Part shown: positions 39,000 through 52,000 of the stretch, one piece after another | Position numbering within the stretch: position 1 is the first letter of the stretch | Layout of the letters: each line of letters begins with the position of its first letter | DNA from: Darksidea phi | Taxonomy: Eukaryota; Ascomycota; Dothideomycetes; Pleosporales; Lentitheciaceae | Assembly: GCA_030770425.1 (NCBI GenBank) | Contig: JASJFT010000132.1 | Span: 61,733 to 125,732 of the forward strand | Reading direction: 5' to 3' | Length of the DNA: 64,000 nt | Translations under genes and position numbers: made by a program | The notes under the pieces: generated by a model | Database searches by the model: none | Told to the model about the DNA's origin: nothing | The model's input: the letters and a program-made list of their open reading frames with translations, nothing else

Positions 39000-39990
39000 T
39001 ATCGAATATAATAACTTTATCTAGCTTACGTAATACTTTTAAAGAAAGTATAATAGAAGCTCCGACGACGGATCTAGCTACTCTTATTTAGTAATAAGTA
39101 GCTTAGATAGTAGAGATATAGTAAGCTATAGTATTACTATAAGGAGCGTTATAGTAAGCTAGAGTAGAACTTAATAGGAAGGTAAAAGTTAAGATATCTA
39201 AAAGATATAATAGTAATAAGGAAGGTCTAAAGCTATTTCTTACGTAGATAGATCTATACTATTAATTTAACTCTATTATATTTATTACTAAGTAAGATAG
39301 GATCCTTATAGTAAGTATATATATAATAGAAAAAGTAATAGTATAAATATAACCTCTAGTCGATAATTATATAGCTAATAAAGAAATTCCGAATAAGTAA
39401 CGTAACAAAATAAAAGTAGTATTTAAGGATTAGAACTTCTTTAAGAAATAAATATATATAGTCTTTAAAAATATTAATAAGATTTAATAAGTAGAGTATA
39501 AGATCTAGAAGCTAAAATAGATAAAGTTAGTAGAAGCCTATACTATTAAATTTAAATAATTATAGTATAAGATTAATTAGGACGATACTTCTCTTATAGT
39601 TACGTATTATAACGGATTTAAGAAAGTAGTTAAGAACGAGCTATCTAGACTTAAGAAACTAGACGACCTAATAGAATTAATAGAGATAATAATCTATATT
39701 AATAACTAACTATATAAATAAGCGCTTAAAAAATAAGATATTATAGAACTAGTTAGAGTCTATAAGAAGGAGTAGTTAGCTTCTAAATATGGGTTCTATA
39801 GGGGTTATAATAAAATAAACGTTAATATAGTTTATAAAAAGAAATATCTAAAGAATAAAAAACGCGAGTAGGATAAGAAGTTATAGAAGATTCTAGCGAA
39901 CGAAATAAAGTAATATTAAGAAGAAAAGGTATATCTATACTATAGAATATAGGAATACTTTACTAAGAAATATAATAACAAAAAAAGAAA
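39000..39990 (+). pseudogene. gypsy Gag relic with CCHC knuckle, element C
   Basis: This is the Gag relic of C. At 39925-39985 the frame reads KVYLYYRIQEYFTKKYN, which is a CLYC-x4-H-x4-C zinc knuckle with Cys and His codons changed to Tyr by RIP. Just upstream is a basic 'YGFYRGYNK' stretch (39786-39815) that includes one of the few surviving ATG triplets (39789). The start is uncertain: the first open stretch after the LTR is near 39000. Confidence 0.75.
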
Positions 39991-41500
39991 TATAGATAGC
40001 TAGAAGGGTATTAAATATATTAATATAATTAAAGATATCTACTAGAAGATAGACGACTAAGAATTATTTTCGGAAGGGTAGTTCGACGTAAAAGAAGATA
40101 CGGACGAGGAAATCCCTTACTAATAAGAAGACCTAGAGCTTAAGATTAGAGAATTAAAACTTAATAAGCTAGAGGAGATTAGTATAAAAATAGTTTTCTA
40201 ATAATTAGTATATAATAAATACTAAAAGTATAGTAATAGCTAATATATTACTAAGTACTATACTAAGGTAAAAGAGCTAATTTATATTACTAATAATTAA
40301 GAATAAATAATAATAGAATAGGCCCTAAAGCTTTAAGAACTAGAGGGCTATAAGATAATATAGAATTATAAGAATTAGGGTTATAATATCTTATTATAGA
40401 CTTATTATATAGAATAATACGAGTACTATATATAATAAAAGAAGAATACTATAATTTTTCTAGGAAATTATCTATATATATATCTCCTTAATAAGGAATA
40501 TCTAATAACTAAATACTATATATATAACTATAAGAATTAGGTTATAGTATATAAAGAGTAAGAATAGCTAGAATAGAATAGTTACTATAATAACGAATAC
40601 GAAAAGTATTTCCTAATAAAATATACTATAGAATAATAGCTATAAGAACTAATTAAAGTAGATACTAAGAGGTATAAACGGGATATTAACTATAGGACTA
40701 TATATTAGAAATCTAACTATAAAGTAATATATTAGATATACTATAATAGATTATATATCCTATATCTAGTATAAAGAGAACTCGCGGCTAGAAGAAAAGA
40801 AGATATCTTCTACCTAAATCTCTAAAGGTAAGAATACCTCGTTAAATAATATAATAGATATAGTTATTAACTATAAAATTAAAATAATCCAAATAACCTA
40901 AAAGTTAAAAGGTAGCTACGAGTTCTAGAAATATAGTAAGGGTACTATAATATCTAGAATAATAGAGAAAAGGTAAAAATTAGTTATAAAAACGTATTAT
41001 TATTAGAAGGAAGCTAGGAAGAAGGGTCTTAAAAGATATTAAACTAAAAACTACTCATTAAAGCTAGAAAGGTAATAGATCTAGGTTAGAAACGAATAAA
41101 TAGCTTACTTTCTTAATTAAAAGGAAAATCTAAACCTAATAAACGATATTCTATATTTCGATATAAGTCTAGGAAACGCTAGGATAAGATCTAAGAACTA
41201 GATAATAATCCTAATAACTAGATTATCTATAATAATAAACTAAAAAACTAGATTATTATTAACTATATAAGAGTCGTACTAATAAAAGTATTTAAAAGAT
41301 AACTTTATAAATTATATAAGAAAGTATCTAATAACTAGCTAGATTAGAAGTAAATATACGAATTTGTAGACGAAAAGTTTAAACTATTATAAATAATAGA
41401 GTAAAATTTATACTTCTATTATCGCGAATAGTAAAGGAATATAAGATTTTCTATTAAACTAAGATAAAACCTATATAAGTAGAACTTAGAGATAGATTAT
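39990..41500 (+). pseudogene. Gag-Pol linker region relic, element C
   Basis: About 1.5 kb lies between the zinc knuckle and the region upstream of RT. Read through, it is rich in Glu/Lys/Gln/Tyr with acidic segments near 40040-40150. It probably includes the protease, but I see no D-S/T-G motif. It is longer than the usual gap between knuckle and RT in chromoviruses. Confidence 0.5.
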
Positions 41501-44500
41501 CTATAGAATATAAAGAAGGTATAATTCGCCTTAAAATATAAGAAGTAATCTTAAAGGTAAAGAATATTAGAGACTATTATAGATTTAATATTATAAAAAT
41601 TAAAGATATTAATATAATTATTAGTTATAATTAGCTAGTAAAATATAATCTATAAATAGATTAGAAGCTACGTAAAGTACTAGGATATAAGTAGATAGCT
41701 TAAGTTATAGAAATTAAAAGACTAAGAAGGTCTAGCTATAAGATCTAGTATATACCCTAAAAAGGGAGGATAGACTTAATTTTATCTTATAAAATCGCGA
41801 GGATCTATAAGAAGGACCTATAGAGAATTGGTATTATTATAGTATAGAGAGTTATAACTATATAGGAAGAACTATAACTAATAATATCTTAAGACTATAA
41901 GGAATTCTAAGAGCTATTTAAAGAATATCTAGAAACTAATTTACTAGAGTACTAGAAATAGGATTATAAGATATATCTAGAAGAAGATATAAAGCTTAAG
42001 CCTAGATCTATATACTCGTTAATAGTAGATTAATAAGAGGAATTAAAAGAGTACTTAACGAAGAACTTAGAAAGAGAATATATTAGAGAAAATTAGAGCT
42101 CTATAATATTACTAGTTCTATTTATTCTAAAGAAGAATAGAAAGTTACGACTTTATATAGACTATAAACGTTTAAATAATATTATAAAGAAAAATAAATA
42201 TCTACTACTACTAATTAGAAAACTTATAGACCGGCTCTAAGGGGTTAAGTAGATTACGAAATTTAATATCCGAGAAGAATTTTATAGGATTTAAATAGTA
42301 AAAGGGTATAAAAAGTATATAATATTTAAGACCTAATATAGACTCTATAAGTATAGAGTTATACTATTTAGACTAATAAATATACTAGTAATATTCTAGT
42401 TAGTTATTAATAGAATATTAAACGAATACTTAGATATATTCTATATAATATATCTAAATAATATTCTTATATATAATAAAGGAATATTAGAAGAATATAA
42501 AGAATATATAAAGAAAGTACTATAAAAGCTATAGTAAAATAAATTACTACTTTACCTAGATAAATATAAATTCTATAGAATAAAAACTAAATATCTAGAT
42601 TTTATTATTTTATAAGAAGAAGTATTTATAAATTCTAAGAAAGTATAGACTATAAAGGAATAGTTAACCCTAATATCGATTAAAAATATATAATCCTTTT
42701 TAGAATTTACTAACTTTTATTAGAAGTTTATTAAGGACTATTTAAAGACTATAACTCTACTTATAAAGATAACTAAGAAGAAAAAGAGATTTTAGTAGAA
42801 CTAAGAATAATAGAAAGCTTTTAATAAGCTTAAGAATCTATTTATAATAGTACTTATATTATAGATATACGATTTAATAAAATCTCTTAGAGTAGAAACG
42901 GACGTATTAGACTATATACTAGGGATAATACTTATCTAATAGGAGAAAGATAGAAAATAGAGACTAGTATTCTACTACTTACGTAAGTTTAGTAAAGAAG
43001 AAGTAAACTATAATATTTATAATAAGGAACTTAGTACTATTATATCTATATTTAAATAATAGAGACTATAGCTTATAAGAGCTAAGTATAAGATTAAGAT
43101 TATTATAGACTACTAAAACCTTATAAGTTTTATAACTATAAAGAAATTTAACTAATAGTAATTCTAATAGTCGGAATTACTAGTAGATTACGACTTTAAG
43201 ATAAGTTATTAACTAGAAATACTAAATAAAGTAGTAGATACTCTTAATAAAAGATTAGACCTTTAAGGTACTAATAAACCTATTATATACAAACTAGTTC
43301 TACGGAAAGAACTAGATAAAACTCTTATATATAATTATATAAGACTAACTAAGATTATAATAGTAGTTAATATTAAAAAGAAATAAAAGAATAAGGCCCG
43401 AGAAACTATTAAGGACGTCGACGGGATACTAAAGAAAGATAATATATACTTTAATAAAGAAGAATACTTCGCTTTAATAAATAACTTAGAGATAAGATCT
43501 TATATACTACTAAGTCTTAGAGAAGACTTAATATAGGAAATTTATAAGAGTAAGATACTAGAATACCTAGGAATTAACGAAATAGTTAGATATATAGATA
43601 AAGAATACCTACTTATTAATATAAAAGAGAAAGTTTAGAAAGTAATAGACGACTATTTAGAATATTCTAAGAATAAATCTAAGATATATAAGTTCTATAG
43701 ATTACTTTAATTACTAGTACTATTTATACGACTATAGACTTACGTTATAATAGACTTTATAGTAAAATTACTACTATTATTAAAACTAGGATTAGAAAGA
43801 CTATATAATATAATTATAATAATTATAGACTAATTAACTAAAGCTACGTACTTTATCCTAATAAATAAAGTAATTATAGTAGAAAATATAGCTTATAAGG
43901 TTAAAAGAATACTTATTACTAACTATAAATTACTAGAATAGATTCTTATAAATAGAAATAAACTATTTACTTTAAAGTTTTAGAGTATACTACTTATAAA
44001 ACTAGAAATTAAAAGAAAGCTATCGACTAACTTCTACCTATAGACGGATAGTTAGACGAAATAAATAAATTAAACTCTAAAAGAGTATTTAAGATTCTAT
44101 ATTAATAAGTTATAGAATAACTAGATTAAATTACTACTAATAGTATAATTAGTATATAATAGTAAAAAGTCTATAATAACTAAATACTTACTATATTACG
44201 TAAACTATAGATATAAGCTAATAACTTATAAAGATTTAAAGAATATCGAAAGTATATCTACTAGAATAGAAGAGAAGGTCTATTTAATATAAGAACTATA
44301 TAAAGAACTTAGTACGTAGATAGTATATAGAAATCTTATAATAGTTAAAATAATAAATAAAAGAAGGCTTAAGGGACTAACCCTTAAGAGGGAAGATAAA
44401 GTTTTTCTTTTATAATAAAATTTAAAAATTAAACGACTATACGATAAACTAGATAATTTATAAATCGAACTATTTAAAATTAAAGAAAAAATAGAACTAG

Positions 44501-44800
44501 TTAACTATAGGCTAAAACTAGTTAAAGATATAAAAATATACCTAATATTCTATATATTATTACTAGAACTAGTACTAGAAGACGTTAAAGTAGTTATAGA
44601 TATTAAGCTTAAAGATAAGAAGTATAAAGTTAAGAAAATCTAGGGACTATAAAGATTTAGTTATTAGTAGAAATATTTAGTTAAGTAGATAGAATAGCCT
44701 ACTAGTTAAAATATATAAGAACTAGTTAAGAACCTATAGGGCTACTAAAGACTAGTTAAGTAGTATTACTAGAAGTACCTAGAGGTAGAGGCTTCTAACT
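41500..44800 (+). pseudogene. gypsy Pol relic with chromodomain, element C
   Basis: RT spans about 42030-42500: the 'RKLRLYIDYKRLNN' block (about 42140-42180) and the catalytic box at about 42446-42475, now YLNNILIY, with both Asp codons lost. RNase H is about 42880-43220 with 'VNYNIYNKEL'. Integrase is about 43440-44250 and includes TDSQTK at 44041-44060 (from TDGQTE) followed by 'TLKEYLRFYINK'. At about 44590-44790 a chromodomain is clear: YKVKKIL, then YLVKWIE (W retained), then 'NTQEPVKNL'. Many stops, no start codon. Confidence 0.9.
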
Positions 44801-45512
44801 ATTTAAAAAGATAAAGAAATCAACGAAATTATATAGTAAGGGTTACTATAGTAACTTAGACGAAATAGAAGAAGTAAAACGTTTAACTTCCTCTTATTCT
44901 AATTACTCTAGCTCTTCGATCGATAATAACTCCTAATATACTATCTTATAATAATATTACTTAAATAGATAAAACTACTTTACTAAATACTCTTTATAAG
45001 CGCGAGTCTCGAATAATTAAAAATAAAGATTAGACTCTAGAAAATCTATCTTCTTCTAGTCTTTCTCTATTATTATAAAATTATATTTTAATCTATAACG
45101 AATATACTTAGTATAAAGCCTACTATTACGATTTATAATATAGAAGTAGAGAGACTTCGTAGTACGATAATAAGAATAGGATAAGAATATAGGACGAGAA
45201 GAGATATAAAGATAATCGACTAAATAATAATAATAGTCGGAATAAGTTAGATAAGAAATTCTAGATATTATTAAGATCTAGAAAGTTAATTAAGGATAAA
45301 AAATAGTTAACCCCGTATAAACGATAGATTAATTATTCTTATATATTACTAATAGGATAGAATAACTATAGCCTTAAATAAGCTATATAGTATATATATA
45401 TAAAATATAGTATAGTATAAAAAAAGAAACCTATTAAGTATAAATACTACTAGCTAGGGTATAGTAAGTATAATAAAGTCTTTAAGAATAAAGCTTAGAA
45501 AGGAAGAGTAAG
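44800..45512 (+). other. 3' region of element C after the chromodomain
   Basis: These 700 bp lie between the chromodomain and the 3' LTR and end in a purine tract (aaaggaagagtaag, 45499-45512), the plus-strand primer. A further reading frame on either strand cannot be excluded, but I recognise none. Confidence 0.7.
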
Positions 45513-45980
45513 TATTATAACTTTAAGATTAGAAGAATATAGGGTAAGCTTAGATACGATTAGATCTACTAAATTATACTTAGTTAGTAATCTAATATTA
45601 TATAACTTAGACGTTAGGGACGTAGTAGTTAGATAATAATTATAATAACTAAGAATATTATAGACGTAGTATAAGAATAATAACTATAATAATCGTAGAT
45701 ACGATAGACGTAGGGTAAGACTAATAGCTATTACGACTAGTAACTCGAATAAGGGGTATAAGAGAGTAGAGGATCTCTTAGACTTTCTATTTTAATTTCT
45801 TATAGTTAATCCTTTAGTTTATACCTAATACTTATAAATAAGATTAAATCTTTTCCTAAGTAGTTATTCTAGTAATAGAATTTATTAATCTAATCTTAAT
45901 ATTTTAGAATCTAATAGTATAATAAATATACTATCGGTTCTAATCTAAATTCTATATTAAAGTATATATAATATATAATA
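45513..45980 (+). repeat. 3' LTR of element C (468 bp)
   Basis: It pairs with 38507-38974 and is followed by the second copy of the TSD attag (45981-45985). Confidence 0.94.
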
Positions 45981-46128
45981 ATTAGATAACTAGAATAATT
46001 ATTATAAGTTACTATATAGTTACTATAAACTAGGGTATAGTTATAACTAGTATATAATTATAGTAAATTAGTATAAATTATTATATAAATAGAATAATTA
46101 TATAATATATAACGCTTAGCTACTTATA
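45981..46128 (-). repeat. 5' LTR of element B, outer part
   Basis: Bases 45981-45985 are C's TSD. 45986-46128 (143 bp) continue B's LTR, align with 31016-31158 and end with tacttata. Confidence 0.92.
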
Positions 46129-47524
46129 AAACCTATTATATCTAAAAAATATAATAGAAAGTATTATTAGATAGTTATTATTAATAACTTTTTCTAATAT
46201 TACTAGATATTCTATTTAGATTCTAGGGCCTTATTTACTAAAGAACTAATTAAATAGTATAATATCTAAGAGATAGAAATAGATCTTTATATTAGTACTA
46301 TCTATTTTAATAATATTAGAGAATTTATAAGTAATTATCTTAAAAAATATAATAAAAGTAAAGGTACTAAACTTGAGTACTCTTTACTATTTAATATCTT
46401 AAGAAATAATATTATAAAGTATATTAATAATATTATCTCTACTAGTATATATATAATATATATTACTATTAATATTTCTTAAAATTTATAACTATATATA
46501 GTATAATATTAAGTATAGAACTAGAATTTTCTATTAACCTCTAATATTTCTATTAAGAAAATATCTTATAAGATATATTAATTAAAAAATAATATTTTTA
46601 ATATAGTATTAAATCTTACTTTTATTTATATCTTTAATTATATTAGTTATATTTATATATCTAAGGTAAAGTATATATATAATAAGAAACTAGTACCTTA
46701 TAATTAAAAGGACTATCTAGTTAGTATAATTATTAAGAATATATATAAAATATATATTTCTAAGATAAAAGATATTATTTATTTAGTTATAGTTTACTAG
46801 AACTCTTATAATTATAATATTAAAATTATTATATTTAGTCTTAATAAGCTTTCTCTTTCTATCTAATTATCTCGAGTTATTAAGACTTTACTTTCTAATA
46901 TATTTACTAATACTATTAAGCCTATAAATCATAACTAGTAGAAATAACTTTAAGAAATAGAAAGATTATAACCTAATTTAAAGGATAACTCTACTAATAC
47001 TACTATATAAGAGAAGTACTAAGATAAGAATACTATTATATCTAATATATTATTAAGATAAGCCTTTAATAGCCCCCTAAAGCTATATAAAGATAAACTA
47101 AATTATATACTAATAGATAAAAATAAGTATTATTATTTTTACTTTATATCTCTAATATTTAAGTAGACTTTTACCTCTATTATTATAAAAGTACTAATAA
47201 ATATACTATTATTAAGTCTTCTATTTAAATTAAAAAACTATTATAAATTTAAATTATACTCTTATAAAGATTAATTCTAGCTTATTATAAATAAGAAGTT
47301 TAATTTTCTTAAATAGAATAATATTTAGTATTTTATAATATCTACTAAACTAAACTAGTATAAAGTAATATCTAGCTAGTAGATATATAAGTATAAGGAT
47401 AATACTAATAGTAAACTTCTTAAATATAAAGTATATCTTATTATTTATAATAATTTTTAGATATAATTAAAATATTTCTTATCTATTTACTTATATATTA
47501 TATATATAATAATTCTATATATTC
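46129..47524 (+). mobile_element. Element D, segment 2 (integrase to start of RT)
   Basis: D resumes here after B. Bases 46129-46133 are the right TSD of B. It is homologous to E from 3903 down to 2512. It is interrupted at 47524 by F, with TSD tattc at 47520-47524 and 54241-54245. Confidence 0.88.
46134..47524 (+). pseudogene. copia integrase and RT N-terminus relic, element D
   Basis: From 46134 the frame gives the copia integrase core: 'FYLDSRALFTKELIK' (46212-46260), 'STIYFNNIREF' (about 46295-46330, carrying the second acidic position, Asp to Asn) and 'LEYSLLFNILRN' (about 46375-46410). After a linker the RT begins near 47280 with 'QIYKYKDNT...LLKYKVYLI' (about 47370-47450). F enters just downstream of it. 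The frame is full of TAA/TAG. Confidence 0.82.
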
Positions 47525-47989
47525 TATTACGAACCAAATATATACTATAGAATAATAATAAGAAGAACTACCTAAGATTAAACCTATTACTAGCTTAGAT
47601 ATAGAATATAATAACTACGACTATAATATAAATAATAATTAGTATAAACGACTTTATTAGGAAGTTATATAATAGATCTATATCTTAGTAAGGATAGATC
47701 TAAGGGTTACGTAATAGCTTAGTAGATCTATTAAAATAGAGCTATAGAGCTATAGCTTAGTAGATTTATAGGTATAGAGCTATAGATCTAAGAAAACTAA
47801 ATTAATATATAATAACTATAAATCTTCTAGATAAGTCTTACTTCTATATAGTTAATTTAAATCTAGATTAATTCTTACCTATTAATATAATTAAACTATT
47901 ATCTACTTATTCTAACTTCTTCTTTCCTATCTTAAGTATAAATCCTAAACGAGACTAAATAACCTATTAGGCCCGGACCTCGTTTAATA
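47525..47989 (+). repeat. 5' LTR of element F (465 bp)
   Basis: It begins tattacgaac and ends cgtttaata. It pairs with 53776-54240. A surviving CA lies at 47534-47535. Confidence 0.94.
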
Positions 47990-48059
47990 CCTTAACTATC
48001 TAGTAGATAGGAATAGCTAACTATAATAGTAGGAGAAGAAATCTAATAAAGCGAAGCGA

Positions 48060-49060
48060 CGTAGCTACTAACTTAGATCGAACCCTCTAAGGTAGAAAGC
48101 TATAAAGAATTTAGTTCCCTAGAAGGAAGTATAACTATAGAAAACTTTAAAAGAGTTATTAAGAATTAATATATATTTAAGAAGAGAGAGAATATATTAA
48201 AAGCTTAGCTTATAAAGTTAACTACCTAACTCTAAAGATATATAAGTAAACTATTAAAGCTTAGAGAACTAGAGAAATTTAATAAAATAAGATCGAAACT
48301 TAGAGGATTCCTAGCTAATATAGTAATCTATCTTAACCTTAATAGAATAAAATTACTTACTAAAAGTAATAAAGTATCGTTCGTAGTAGCTTAGTTCGTA
48401 GAGAAAGCTATTATTTAGTTTAAAACGTATCTAAATAAATAACTACGACTACTAGAGGCTTAGTAGAGTAATAAAATAAAGGCTATCTTCTTAAGTTATA
48501 AGTACTTTAAGAATAAATTATATATTACCTTTAAAGATATTAATTTAAAAAGATTAATAGAATAAAAAATTATATATCTTAAATAGATAAAATCTACTAT
48601 AACCTATATATCTAAGTTTAAATAACTCGCTATAAAGATTTAATAGGAAGAGATAGCCCTTATATTATAATACTACGAAGAACTAAAAGACTATATTTAT
48701 TATAAAATAATTCGGATAGAATAACCCTAGACTATAAGAGAACTAATTAAATAAGCTATTAAGATCGACGATAACCTCTATCTCTAGAACTTAAAAAGAA
48801 AAGGGAAGATTAAATTCTATAAAAAGAAGAAAGAAGAAAAATACTATAAACTAGAGGTAATAGTCCTAGAGGCTAGTTTAGAACCTAAGAAAGGAAAATA
48901 GAACTCTAAGAAATAAGAGCTCTATAAAAAGTAAGTATACTTTAAGTATAAGAAGTAAGGATACCTAGTAAAAGACTATAAGTTAAGTTTAAGAAAAGAG
49001 AAACCTCGATATACTTAGTAGGGTAAAAAGGATAGAATAGCTATAATATAAGAATATAAT
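48060..49060 (+). pseudogene. gypsy Gag relic with CCHC knuckle, element F
   Basis: At about 48935-48978 the frame reads YFKYKKQGYLVKDY, a CFKCGKQGHLVKDC-type knuckle with Cys and His turned to Tyr. Upstream the relic follows the retrotransposon gag pattern with a basic Lys-rich run before the knuckle (about 48790-48930). The first 70 bp after the LTR are leader; I could not identify the primer site. Confidence 0.78.
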
Positions 49061-52000
49061 ACTATATATTAGATAACTTATATATATAACTAGTATAAGA
49101 TATACTATAAAGCTAAGTTAAATACTAGCTATTAGCTATAGAAATAGCGAGTAGCTACGACTTAAGAATCTTAGAGGAGAGTTTCGTTCTTACTAGAAAT
49201 ATAAGAAGAAGCGTCTAAGGAAGACTTATCTATAAAAAAGAAAGATTCTAATAATACTCTAGATATATTATTATAAATAGTTAATAATAACGATAAGTCC
49301 TTAGAACTAGAAGAAGAAAGCCTAGTTACGATATATAAGAATACTAGATATCTATAGATAATTTAACTATCTAAAGAAGAAATAGAACTAGTACTAGAAC
49401 TTAATATAACTTATATTCGAGTCTTATAGTTTATAGAGAAAACTACGATATCTATAATAATATAAGAGATTTATAAAGAATAGTCTAGATCTTATCTAAT
49501 ATATCGACTATTTAAAGGCTTTAAATAATAGGTTAAATAGAACTTTATTATTATAAATCTTATATCTAACTAAAAAACCTAGAAAGAAATATAGTATATT
49601 ACGAAGATAGTTAATAAAGAATAACTATAGTATATAGTAATCGAATAATAGATTTCTATACGAACGACCTCTATAAAATATAATAATTAGAGATATAAGA
49701 TTAATCTAGAGAACGACCTATAGTATAAGATAAAATATCTAGTATACTTTAAGATTATATAAATCTTATATATATAAAAAGAATACCGACTTTATAAAGA
49801 AGTAAAATAAAAGAATAACTACTACCTAGTAAAAGACTATAATAAAAGAATTACTTAAGTAGTTATACTAGAAGTAGTATACGAATAGTAATAATCTAAG
49901 AATTAACGATAAAAGGGATATATTAGAATTATACTAGGACTACTTTTACTATTAAACTATATTCTAGAAAGACTATAATATAAATACCTAGAGAATAAAT
50001 ACCTAAAGTATATTTAGACTAAAATTAATATAAAGTATTAGTTAAAAAAGATAAGGATTTAGGGAATTAGAGGATAGGACTATATCTATCTCTAAGGAAC
50101 CTATTAAGGAAAAATAATTACTACCTTAATCGATAATAGAGCTATACGGAACTTTATTAGTAAGGACTTTATCTATTAAAAAAAGATTCCTTAATAAAAG
50201 AAACGATACCCTAGTATTATATATACTATTAAAGAAGAACCCTTTAACGAATCTACGATATACGAAACTAGAGGTAAGCTTAGCCTATATAACTAAAAAA
50301 AGGAAAACGAAATACTCGATATTATAGAGATATTAGAAGACTAAGATATAATCTTAGGAATATTATAGCTATAAGAAGCTAATCCGCGTATCTAATAGTT
50401 AAATCGATAAGTAATATTTCTATAGAAAAGAGCTAACGTAATCTAAAAAGATTATAATATTCTAGAACGCTATAGGGAATAGAAAGAATTATTTAAAGAA
50501 CCTAAGGAAAGCCTATCCTAATACTAGCTATAGGACTATATAATCCTACTATAGAAAGGGAAAATAGCTTTTAGAACTAAGAAAGGACTATATAAGTACT
50601 AAGTAATATCTTTTAAACTTACTAATATACCCGCGACGTTCTAGGAACGAATTAATAATATTTTATAAAACTATCTCGATTAGTTCGTAATAGTATACCT
50701 CGACGATATTCTAATCTATTCTAAAATAGAAAAGGAATATAAAGAATATATAAAGAAGGTTCTATAGATACTTAAGAAAGTATAACTATACCTTTATCTA
50801 CGAAAATACAAATTCTATATATAAGAAATAGAGTTTCTAGGATTTATTATTAGATTAGAAGAAATTAAGGTAGACCTATAACAAATTAAAAAGGTTAAAG
50901 AATAGCCGACGTCTAAGAATCTTAAGAAGCTATAATTATTCCTAGGATTCTATAACTTTTACCGAAAACTAATACTATAATAGAGTATAATAACGGTACC
51001 GCTTATATAACTTATAAGAAAAGACTAACCCTTTAAATAGAAGGAAGAATACTAATAAGCTTTTAAAAAGATTAAAGAATAGTTTACTAAGGAATCTATA
51101 ATTAAGATATATAATCCTAAAGAACTATTAGTTATTAAGATAGATATATTAGACTATATAATAGAAGTAGTATTACTATAGAAAGATAATAAAGATAATC
51201 TAAGACTAGTATACTACTTCTTATAAAAAATATTATTAGTTAAACTTAACTACGATATTTATAATAAAGAGTTATTAGTAATTATTAAAGTTTTAAAGAA
51301 GTAGAGATCTAATCTATAGGAATTTAAATACTCTATTATAATCTATACGAACTATAAGAATCTAATAGAATTCTTAACGAATAAACCTCTAATTAGAAGA
51401 TAGATATAATAGATATAGATTCTTATAATCTACGATATTAGAATTATATATACTAAGGAATTAGAAAATAAACGAGTAGACGCGCTTAGTAGAAGACCTA
51501 ACTACTAAGAAACGAAGAAATCTAGCGTAGTAATCCTTAAACTATAACTAAACGGAATAATTACTTATAACTACCTAAAATTAATAGAAATATAAGAAAT
51601 AATACTCGAACTAGAAGGGAATAAATAGACCTAATAGATCCGTATAGCTACTACGAAGGTAACGGATAAATAAAATAAGATTTAAGAAGTAATTTAAAAA
51701 AAGGATAAAATTATTTATATATTTTAAAAGGCCTATATACCTAAGGTAATATAGAAAGAATTTATTAGATAATACTACGAGGTACTAGTATATAGATACT
51801 AAGAAGTAGAAAAAACCCTTAAACGACTAATAAGGATATACTATTTTCTATATATAAAATAGCTAGTCGTCTAAGTACTTTTAGAATACGTAGATTATTA
51901 TTATAATAAGTATACTAGATATATACCCTATAAAATACTATAACTAATAGAAAATATAGAAGGACTATAGAAGATTATTACTATAGACTTTATTACGTAG

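Larger units (their letters stand above)
38507..45980 (+). mobile_element. Element C: Ty3/gypsy chromovirus, full length
   Basis: This full-length element of 7474 bp has 5' LTR 38507-38974, internal 38975-45512 and 3' LTR 45513-45980. Both LTRs are 468 bp. The TSD is a perfect attag at 38502-38506 and 45981-45985, within B's 5' LTR. Order: gag with CCHC knuckle, long linker, RT, RNase H, integrase, chromodomain, 3' stretch, purine tract. C keeps about a third of all CA/TG dinucleotides left in the window, so it is probably among the latest arrivals. Confidence 0.95.

Noticed and set aside
44800..45512. An env-like or antisense gene at the 3' end of C
   Set aside because: I found no signal peptide, membrane segment or recognisable domain on either strand.
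51100..51515. A functional RNase H or host gene in F
   Set aside because: Several motifs are intact, but in-frame TAA/TAG flank and interrupt them and there is no start codon.
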